From contig NZ_CP081943.1 in assembly GCF_020423045.1 (NCBI RefSeq), positions 5,146,001-5,210,000 of the forward strand: DNA of 64,000 nucleotides, written 5' to 3'. The position numbers and the translations under genes are program-made. The stretch is from Pseudomonas sp. MM213 (GTDB lineage Bacteria; Pseudomonadota; Gammaproteobacteria; Pseudomonadales; Pseudomonadaceae). A model generated the notes under the pieces. It was not told the DNA's origin. It was given only the letters and a program-made list of their open reading frames with translations, and did no database searches. Shown piece by piece: positions 9,104 to 15,132 of this stretch (the first letter of the stretch is position 1; each line of letters begins with the position of its first letter).

Positions 9104-9410
9104 TAGCAGCAAAGGGGACGGACATATTTTTGCTGCTAGCTTCGAAGGTGTTTTTGCTAGTAATAAGAGTAGAAAATAAATCCGTTCACTTTTTGCGCCC
9201 GCTGGTCTGGCTTGGTTGGAACATGTTTTCGGTATGCTTTAGCTATAGAGCGGATCCGCTTAGCTGTGCGCGTGGGTTAATGGTCGTTGATAATCTTAGA
9301 GGAGGGGATTGTGTTGGATTATTGTTTATATATGTTAAATGGTATTTGAGTTTTCAGCGTTATTGAAGTTTCGTTCGGTGAGATAGATATTTGTTTTGGA
9401 GGTGAGGCAT
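9104..9410 (+). other. AT-rich intergenic stretch, no gene seen
   Basis: This stretch runs from the REPIN to the start of the cassette and is strongly AT-rich. It contains an open frame (9130-9366) that lacks a ribosome binding site and recognisable protein character. I see no Rhs hallmark such as DPxGL that would show the cassette was once fused to an Rhs core. It probably contains the cassette promoter, but I cannot pick one with confidence. Confidence 0.4.
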
Positions 9411-9869
9411 TTGAAAAAAATAGTGATTATGTTGATTGGCAAGTTTATGAAAATTAGTGTTTTTAGTAAATGGAAAGAAAGGATGGCTGTGGTGCGAGGT
9501 CCTAGAAATGGTGGGGCGAAAAGTTTGGTCTCCGCTGCTGAGCAGAAAACCATTGCTGGCGAGCTTCATGGTGAAAGCAAGAAATGGAGAGCCGTTCCCA
9601 GTTCAAAATTTTTAAGCTATGAAGCGCAGTTAAATGCATACAATGAGGCGATTACAAGGGAGGCCAGAAATATGTCACGTTTTACCGGGGAGGATAGTAA
9701 AGGGAACTTGGTAGTGCGAATGGAAGCTGAAAATATAGGGCGTGGATATGAGCCTAATGCTTTAGATCCGGCCAATCCGCGTTACATTCCGAAGATGAAT
9801 GCATTTGAGATGAAATTCGATTTTGAGACGTTGCAGCCTATAGCGCTTTACCCGATAGAGAAAGTTTAA
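9411..9869 (+). CDS. Unrecognised protein, candidate orphan toxin
   Basis: I do not recognise this protein. The TTG at 9411 is my chosen start because GGAGGTGAGG lies just upstream; a TTG at 9396 is also in frame. That gives 152 residues. The N-terminus is basic and hydrophobic (KKIVIMLIGKFMKISVF). The remainder is soluble and charged, with RGYEPNALDPANPRYIP and then KMNAFEMKFDFETLQPI close to the C-terminus. It sits downstream of an Rhs locus, is AT-rich, and its stop abuts the start of a small acidic protein. That layout is typical of displaced toxin/immunity cassettes at Rhs loci. The toxin role is inferred from context only, and no catalytic motif was identified. Confidence 0.55.
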   Translation: MKKIVIMLIGKFMKISVFSKWKERMAVVRGPRNGGAKSLVSAAEQKTIAGELHGESKKWRAVPSSKFLSYEAQLNAYNEAITREARNMSRFTGEDSKGNLVVRMEAENIGRGYEPNALDPANPRYIPKMNAFEMKFDFETLQPIALYPIEKV

Positions 9870-10286
9870 ATGTTGATGCATCCTTTTCTTGATATTCCAT
9901 ATAATCCAAACTTAGGGCACTTTCTTGGTGGGTTCGATATATATGATCGCGAGGAGAGTCTTGGGGTTGAGTTGTCGGAGTACGATCCTGGCTGTCCTTC
10001 AGATAGAGAGTTTTTAATATCTCGGTTTGTAGTGAAGCGCTTCGCTGGATTGAGCTATCGACATAAGTTTGTTTTGTTTTTTATGTTGGGAGAGGCTCTT
10101 GATGGAGATTCGAAAGTTTTTGCTGAGGTATTTGAGCATGATCCGATATCGCCTTCATTACTTCCTCCTGGCTGGGATGAAATGAAAGATCCCAAGGCGT
10201 TTTTTGAAGATGTTTACGTTAAATTATCCGAAGCTTGGGTCGAAGATTTGTACAAGGCGAGTCAGGAGGACTTTTCAACCTGGTGA
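9870..10286 (+). CDS. Unrecognised acidic protein, candidate immunity partner
   Basis: This is a 138-residue acidic protein that starts on the base after the preceding stop codon (TAAATG), so the pair is certainly co-transcribed and probably translationally coupled. There is no signal peptide and no clear membrane span. Visible landmarks are DIPYNPNLGHFLGGFDIYD at the N-terminus, SYRHKFVLFFMLGEALDGD in the middle and WVEDLYKASQEDFSTW at the end. Small size, acidity, AT-richness and position suggest an immunity protein for the gene before it. I could not assign a family, and it could also be an unrelated cargo gene. Confidence 0.55.
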   Translation: MLMHPFLDIPYNPNLGHFLGGFDIYDREESLGVELSEYDPGCPSDREFLISRFVVKRFAGLSYRHKFVLFFMLGEALDGDSKVFAEVFEHDPISPSLLPPGWDEMKDPKAFFEDVYVKLSEAWVEDLYKASQEDFSTW

Positions 10287-10340
10287 AAGGCTATTCCTGT
10301 AGCGAGAGGTGCAAAATTTCGCAGTGTTTGTTCCGGCCTT

Positions 10341-10459
10341 TTCGCGGGCAAGCCTCGCTCCTACAGGATTGGGGTTGTTCCCATTTTTGGCGGTGTGCCT
10401 CGATTCTGTAGGAGCGAGGCTTGCCCGCGAAGGCGGTCTTACAGGCTGCGAAATTTCTG
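10341..10459. repeat. REPIN copy B, right flank of orphan cassette
   Basis: This is a second copy of the 119-bp block found at 8985-9103, in direct orientation, including the non-REP extension TCTTACAGGCTGCGAAATTT. Because the extension matches too, the two copies share a recent common origin rather than being two independent REPs. Confidence 0.88.
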
Positions 10460-10539
10460 GGCAAGGTCGTCGGAAGTTTCCTTCAAGTTGTAGCGGTTTG
10501 CATGAACTGGTGGGAAGTGCATTCCATCGATAGTCTCTG

Positions 10540-10783
10540 GTGGTCACTGAAAATTCAGTGGCAGGGTGTAGGAACCCTTCAAGACTAGAGAGGACGCTTT
10601 GGCGTCGATACCTGTATTTGCGGCCGGCAACGTGCGTCCGTAAGATCAGTTACGGCGGCTCTGCGCGGGCATGCTTCGGCGTGGTCGAGTTCTCTGGTCT
10701 CGATATTCCTACCCCGCGTATAGCTGCCACCCAAGCCTGTAGGAAGGCCGATGGTAGCTTCCCTTCTTACCAGAGGTTTAAAA
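10540..10783 (+). promoter_or_regulatory. Long hairpin-rich leader upstream of small gene
   Basis: This stretch before the 10784 gene contains a chain of short perfect hairpins. They are CACTGA/TCAGTG (10545-10560), GGGT/ACCC (10564-10577), GACGC/GCGTC (10593-10606), CGTAA/TTACG (about 10640-10655) and CGAG/CTCG (about 10688-10705). Such density is unusual for spacer DNA. From memory, the same kind of multi-hairpin leader precedes DUF3077/DUF6124 genes in fluorescens-group Pseudomonas. It may be a structured 5' UTR or a small RNA. Its function is unknown. Confidence 0.45.
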
Positions 10784-11101
10784 ATGACTAATCTTCACCC
10801 CGATCCACCCTACGAAAAACCAACTCCTCCACCCAAAAGCCGTTTCATGGCTCTGACCAGTAACTGCGACGACATGCCCACCTTGTTCGTCGATACCCTC
10901 GCACCACTCGACGTTTTATACGACGCGGCCAGCTATCGAATCCGCGCAGTCACCCAAGTAATGGAAAACCTGTCGATGCGTGGCTCTATCGAGTGCCAGT
11001 CCTTCATCCTCAGTGACTTTGCCTTGCTCTGCGCCATTCCGTTGCGGGACGGGTGTGATGTGCTGGACGTGTTGGGGCGGCGGTTGAAGGCGCTGTCGTA
11101 G
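10784..11101 (+). CDS. Small DUF3077/DUF6124-like protein
   Basis: This is a 105-residue protein. I chose the ATG at 10784 because AGAGG lies 7-8 bases upstream; a longer frame from 10751 lacks such a site. The N-terminus (NLHPDPPYEKPTPPP) is proline-rich, and the body contains LDVLYDAASYRIRAVTQVME. This resembles the small Pseudomonas proteins of the DUF3077/DUF6124 group, usually found singly behind a long structured leader as here. Their function is not known. Family membership is tentative. Confidence 0.6.
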   Translation: MTNLHPDPPYEKPTPPPKSRFMALTSNCDDMPTLFVDTLAPLDVLYDAASYRIRAVTQVMENLSMRGSIECQSFILSDFALLCAIPLRDGCDVLDVLGRRLKALS

Positions 11102-11168
11102 CATCGGTAAAGGGGGGATCCTTCCGGCTTAATTGTGGGAAGGATCGTCCGGATGATTTTTTGATGAC

Positions 11169-11585
11169 CTACTTTGGCAGGTACTGATCCTGAGATTTGA
11201 CGAATGCGTTGAATTCCACGGAGTTGTAAACCTCTAGACAACCATAAAAAACCATTTTTTTATCGGAGTGCTTGCTGACGGGTGAGGTCCTTGCGTAGGC
11301 ATTACGCATGTATTTCTCGGTTTCTGCGTAGGGGTCATGCGTGACCTCGAGGGTGTCCTCGTTTTGAACGATCAGATGCTGACCTTTTCCCATCGACGAG
11401 TAGGCGCCAATCGCGAGTCCTATATCAGATTTGATTTCTGACTCGTCCTTGAATTGGCCGGAAATACAGTTGGCCAACCCATAATTTTTAAGCGTTTCTC
11501 GAGCCTTATCGATACTGATTTCAGCAGATATGGCTCGCCCTGAAACCAATAGTAGTGCCAGCACAATTAACTGCGAGCGTGTCAT
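11169..11585 (-). CDS. tai4: T6SS amidase immunity protein Tai4
   Basis: This is a periplasmic immunity protein of 138 residues starting at the ATG (complement of 11583-11585). The ATG overlaps the tae4 stop as ATGA and has a GGGAG site upstream; a TTG five codons earlier is less likely. The signal peptide is RSQLIVLALLLVSG followed by RAISA, with cleavage probably before EISID. The mature part has two well-separated cysteine sites (ANCISGQF and YGCLEVY), as expected for the Tai4 fold. Tai4 blocks the active site of Tae4 in the periplasm and protects the cell from sister-cell attack. The gene is the third of the PAAR, tae4, tai4 operon. Confidence 0.85.
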   Translation of the reverse strand: MTRSQLIVLALLLVSGRAISAEISIDKARETLKNYGLANCISGQFKDESEIKSDIGLAIGAYSSMGKGQHLIVQNEDTLEVTHDPYAETEKYMRNAYARTSPVSKHSDKKMVFYGCLEVYNSVEFNAFVKSQDQYLPK

Positions 11586-12154
11586 CCTTTCAACTCCCAA
11601 AAGTTTATTTTTTCCAGCTTTACCCTCGGATTGTCATAGGTGTGGCTGTCTTGCCTATGGTAGTCACTGTCGTCACCGGTCACGCTCCCGTTCCAAAGGG
11701 TAGCGTGGCCTGATGCGTCGCTCCATCCGGTGATCTCCATGACAATGACGCCTTTTTTGCCATTTATAAAATTTGAATTACTTTGCGTCAAAATATGGTC
11801 GGGTTCGCCCCAGTTATGTCTAAGAAAAGCGAGGAAATCGACCACCTTCATGATGTAGGGGAGTTGGTCCGCTCCACTCAATCGATAGATGGGCTGGTTT
11901 TTTATGATCGTGCCTTTGGGGATTTTGTATCCGCCATAGTTAAAGGCTCTGCTTATCCTCAAGGCGCAGGCATTCGCATAAGCATCAGGCTTTTCCACTC
12001 TTGCCGCTTCGACTCCGCCGCCGACAAGTCCATAAACCTCCAGTGAGCCTTTATGACCCACTTCTGCATATGCGTTCCATAAAGTGCTGAAACGAGGCCG
12101 TTTAACCGAAATGTTGGAAGACACCCCGCCGGAACTGATGACAACTTGAGCCAT
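11582..12154 (-). CDS. tae4: T6SS peptidoglycan amidase effector Tae4
   Basis: This is a 190-residue effector of the NlpC/P60-like Tae4 family, which cleaves the gamma-D-Glu to mDAP bond of peptidoglycan stems in the periplasm of prey cells. The catalytic Cys63 lies in NACALRISRAFNYGG and His150 in SGHATLWNG. There is no signal peptide, as expected for delivery by T6SS. It starts within the PAAR stop codon (one-base overlap) and overlaps tai4 by four bases, so the three genes form one tight operon. Tae4 proteins often ride on Hcp; here the linkage to a PAAR gene suggests carriage by the spike tip instead. Confidence 0.92.
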   Translation of the reverse strand: MAQVVISSGGVSSNISVKRPRFSTLWNAYAEVGHKGSLEVYGLVGGGVEAARVEKPDAYANACALRISRAFNYGGYKIPKGTIIKNQPIYRLSGADQLPYIMKVVDFLAFLRHNWGEPDHILTQSNSNFINGKKGVIVMEITGWSDASGHATLWNGSVTGDDSDYHRQDSHTYDNPRVKLEKINFWELKG

Positions 12155-12738
12155 TATGCTTCCCCTTCCATGTCAATAATTTCGCTTCCAAATGCGTTTG
12201 GAATGATGGCTATGCCTTTGGCTCCGACTATCCCGGTCAACGCTTTTTCGGTGGGGCCGCTAATGTTGACGGTAACCGTCTCGCCGGGAAAATAACCCGA
12301 GGTTTTTACATGAATATTCAAGTCGGTGTAAAACCGGGAAACTGACTCAACAGGCACCTGCGCATCGCCATAGGACAAGGAAATATCAGTGATGGTCTTG
12401 GGACGATTGAGCGCGGCAGTGATGCCTGAAAAATCTGCTTTGTTGTGTTCGGCTCCTCCATATACAGATGACTGAGCGAACATCACCTTGTTGGATTGTG
12501 GAGGGCAGCCGCAGGCAACGTAATCACCTTCCAGGGCAACCAATCCGGCCGGTAACGTAATGGTTCTGGGCCCGACCGCGACGATAGGGCCTTTTCCTTT
12601 GCTGCAGGCTGGGCAACTTGCCAAGTGTCCAATGGACGAGGTGCTTACGGCGCTATCGATGTTGATACCGACATTCCCTTCCAGTACCGAGCCGCCGGTT
12701 GAGGTGGGCGCACCGATACCAATCATTTTCCGTCCCAT
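12154..12738 (-). CDS. PAAR-domain spike tip protein
   Basis: The PAAR region occupies roughly the first 95 residues. It contains IGIGAPTSTGGSVLEG, HLASCPACSKG and GDYVACGCPP, with cysteines and histidine positioned for metal binding at the tip of the spike. A further ~100 residues (KTITDISLSYG onward, ending DMEGEA) look like an all-beta extension that could hold the Tae4 cargo. I start it at the ATG of MGRKMIGIG because GGAG lies seven bases upstream; the frame is open for 15 more codons. It is the first gene of the PAAR, tae4, tai4 operon and points away from rlmJ. Confidence 0.86.
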   Translation of the reverse strand: MGRKMIGIGAPTSTGGSVLEGNVGINIDSAVSTSSIGHLASCPACSKGKGPIVAVGPRTITLPAGLVALEGDYVACGCPPQSNKVMFAQSSVYGGAEHNKADFSGITAALNRPKTITDISLSYGDAQVPVESVSRFYTDLNIHVKTSGYFPGETVTVNISGPTEKALTGIVGAKGIAIIPNAFGSEIIDMEGEA

Positions 12739-12989
12739 GTAAATCTCCATTTTAGGGGTATCAGGCCGGTCCGATCTTCGCATTCATGTGTAAGCGCCAC
12801 GATGGCAGGTCTTCGGCAATATGTGACTTGATGTTGCTCGCCACATGAGCAAGATCAAAAAATCGCAGCCGTCGGCGGTTTCGACGGGGGGACGTGGTTG
12901 CGATTGAAGGAGCGAATGCCCGCTCAGCCGCGAAGCCCTGACGTTCGCCTCGGTACAAGGTAAACTTCCCGGCCTTCGCAGGAGCAATC

Positions 12990-13826
12990 ATGAATTATCG
13001 TCACGCCTTCCATGCCGGCAATCACGCCGATGTGTTCAAACACCTGACCTTGACCCGCCTCATCGCCCTGATGTCGCGCAAGGAGCAGTCGTTTGCCTAT
13101 CTCGACACTCACGCCGGCATTGGTCTGTATGACCTGCAAGGCGATCAGGCGAGCCGTACCGGTGAGTACCTGGAAGGCATCGCACGGTTGTGGGATCAGC
13201 CGGATCTGCCGGAACTGACCGCCGATTACATGAAGGTGTTGCACGACATGAACCCGGATGGCCAGTTGCGCTATTACCCAGGTTCGCCGGAGCTTGCGCG
13301 CCGTCTGACGCGGCCGCAGGATCGGGTGATGCTCAACGAGAAGCACCCCGAAGACGGTGTGTTGCTCAAGGACAACATGGCCGGCGACCGTCGCGTGAAG
13401 GTTCACTTGGGCGAAGGCTGGCATGTGCCGCGTGCGATGTTGCCGGTGCAGGAGAAGCGGGCGGTGATGTTGATTGATCCGCCGTTTGAACAGCTCGATG
13501 AGATGCAGCGTTGTGCGGCGTCGCTGAAAGAAGCGATTGGCCGGATGCGCCAAACCGTGGCAGCGATCTGGTACCCGGTGAAGGACCAGCGCATGTTGCG
13601 TCGTTTTTATCAGGATCTGGCCGGCACGGGCGCGCCGAAGTTGTTGCGGGTGGAGTTGCTGGTGCATCCGCTGGACACGCCGAACAGTCTGAACGGTTCC
13701 GGGTTGGCGATCGCGAACCCGCCGTGGGGGCTGGAAGAGGAGTTGCGTGAGCTGCTGCCGTGGTTGTCCAAGAAGTTGGGACAAACCCAGGGTGGGTGGC
13801 AGATGGATTGGTTGATCGCCGAGTAA
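12990..13826 (+). CDS. rlmJ: 23S rRNA (adenine2030-N6)-methyltransferase RlmJ
   Basis: This 278-residue enzyme methylates A2030 of 23S rRNA with S-adenosylmethionine. The diagnostic N-terminus is MNYRHAFHAGNHADVFKH, and the catalytic motif is DPPFE near residue 163. YLDTHAGIGLYDL is the SAM-binding part. GGAG sits seven bases before the ATG. It is transcribed away from the PAAR operon across a 251-bp gap and is followed by a REP array, so it is probably a single-gene unit. Length is normal for the family. Confidence 0.95.
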   Translation: MNYRHAFHAGNHADVFKHLTLTRLIALMSRKEQSFAYLDTHAGIGLYDLQGDQASRTGEYLEGIARLWDQPDLPELTADYMKVLHDMNPDGQLRYYPGSPELARRLTRPQDRVMLNEKHPEDGVLLKDNMAGDRRVKVHLGEGWHVPRAMLPVQEKRAVMLIDPPFEQLDEMQRCAASLKEAIGRMRQTVAAIWYPVKDQRMLRRFYQDLAGTGAPKLLRVELLVHPLDTPNSLNGSGLAIANPPWGLEEELRELLPWLSKKLGQTQGGWQMDWLIAE

Positions 13827-13845
13827 CCACGGTAATCCCAAACCC

Positions 13846-14275
13846 TGTAGGAGCCGGCTTGCCGGCGATGGCGGCCGGGAGATCTGCGCTGGATTTTCCG
13901 CCGCTATCGCCGGCAAGCCGGCTCCTACAATTGGATCTGTGTCAGATCGGATTGGGTGGGTAACGCCAATCAGTTGTGTGCCGAGCTCAATATTGTGTCT
14001 GACACGAAACCTATAGGAGCCGGCTTGCCGGCGATGGCGGCCGAGAGATCTTCGCTGGATTTTCCGCCGTCATCGCCAGCAAGCCGGCTCCTACAATTGG
14101 ATCTGCGTCGGATCGGATTGGGTGGGTGACGCTGGTCCTGCCAATCAGTCGTGTGTCGAGCGCAATCTCGTGGCTGACATATAACCTGTAGGAGCCGGCT
14201 TGCTGGCGATGGCGGCCGAGAGATTCGCGCTGGATTTTCCGACGCTATCGCCAGCAAGCTGGCTCCTACAATTGA
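13846..14275. repeat. Array of three REPIN units between rlmJ and msrA
   Basis: GGAGCCGG cores recur at 13851, 14017 and 14191, so the spacing is 166 and 174 bp. Each unit carries a GGAGCCGGCTTGC..GCGATGG arm, the spacer GGCGGCCG..CGCTGGATTTTCCG, and the inverse arm ending GGCTCCTACAATTG. The first two full units also share the GATCGGATTGGGTGGGT spacer. The array fills the whole 461-bp gap between the convergent genes and probably also acts in transcript termination. Confidence 0.85.
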
Positions 14276-14287
14276 CTCTGCGTCAGG

Positions 14288-14935
14288 TCAGATTGGGCAG
14301 GTGACGCCGGTGCCGCCAATCCCGCAGTAGCCTTCAGGGTTCTTGGCCAGGTACTGCTGGTGATAGGCTTCGGCGAAGTAGAACGTCGGCGCTTCTTCGA
14401 TTTCGGTGGTGATGGTGCCTTTACCCGCCTTGGTCAGTTCGGCCTGGAACACTTTTTCGCTGTTCTTGGCCGCTTCCAGTTGCGTCGGGTTCGTGGCGTA
14501 GACCACCGAGCGGTACTGAGTGCCGATGTCGTTGCCCTGGCGCATACCCTGGGTCGGGTTGTGCAGTTCCCAGAACATTTTCAGCAGTTCTTCATAGCTG
14601 ACTTTCGCCGGCTCGTAGACCACCAGCACCACTTCGCTGTGGCCAGTCAGGCCCGAGCAGACTTCTTCATACGTCGGGTTCGGCGTGAAGCCACCGGCGT
14701 AACCCACCGCTGTACTCACCACGCCTTCGCGCTGCCAGAACTTGCGCTCCGCACCCCAGAAGCAACCCAGGCCGAAGATCGCAAAATCCACGTCCATGGC
14801 GAACGGGCCCAGCAGCGGGGCGTCGTGGACGAAGTGTTTTTCCGGCACGGTCATCGGGGATTCGCGGCCAGGCAGAGCTTGTTCTTTAGTCGGTAGCACG
14901 TTTTTGTTCACCAGAATTTCCGAGCGCAGAACCAT
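14288..14935 (-). CDS. msrA: Peptide methionine-S-sulfoxide reductase MsrA
   Basis: This enzyme reduces the S-epimer of methionine sulfoxide in proteins. The catalytic motif GCFWG carries Cys58. Cys204 and Cys213 near the C-terminus ([13 protein letters not shown]) are the likely resolving cysteines that pass electrons to thioredoxin. The long N-terminal extension before the domain (residues 1-50) is usual in Pseudomonas MsrA. Total length is 215. It lies upstream of dipA on the same strand after a REP-containing gap, as msrA and dipA do in P. aeruginosa (PA5018, PA5017). Confidence 0.96.
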   Translation of the reverse strand: MVLRSEILVNKNVLPTKEQALPGRESPMTVPEKHFVHDAPLLGPFAMDVDFAIFGLGCFWGAERKFWQREGVVSTAVGYAGGFTPNPTYEEVCSGLTGHSEVVLVVYEPAKVSYEELLKMFWELHNPTQGMRQGNDIGTQYRSVVYATNPTQLEAAKNSEKVFQAELTKAGKGTITTEIEEAPTFYFAEAYHQQYLAKNPEGYCGIGGTGVTCPI

Positions 14936-15015
14936 GATCAGTCCTCTCAGTCAGGTTGAAATGTAGGTAGTCAGACCGCCAGTTTGCCCAATGCCGCCTG
15001 GTTACGCACTACCCA

Positions 15016-15112
15016 ATGTAGGAGTGAGCCTGCTCGCGAAGAGGTCGGCAAATCCAACATCTACGTTGGATGACACACCGCCATCGCCGGCAAGCCGGTC
15101 TCGCTCCTACAG
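15016..15112. repeat. Mismatched REP pair upstream of msrA
   Basis: The left half is of the GTAGGAGTGAGCCTGCTCGCGA type and the right half of the GCCGGCAAGCCGGTCTCGCTC type. The two halves therefore belong to different REP subfamilies. It lies between the dipA stop and the msrA start. Confidence 0.7.
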
Positions 15113-15132
15113 GGGGGATTGCGGTGGGGCAG

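Noticed and set aside
9130..9366. A possible 78-residue gene in the AT-rich spacer
   Set aside because: There is no ribosome binding site and the protein looks unstructured and Cys/Trp-rich; probably chance.
8985..10459. Integrase attachment sites at the two REPIN copies
   Set aside because: The repeats are ordinary REPINs, no integrase or tRNA gene lies nearby, and recombination between them explains the layout.
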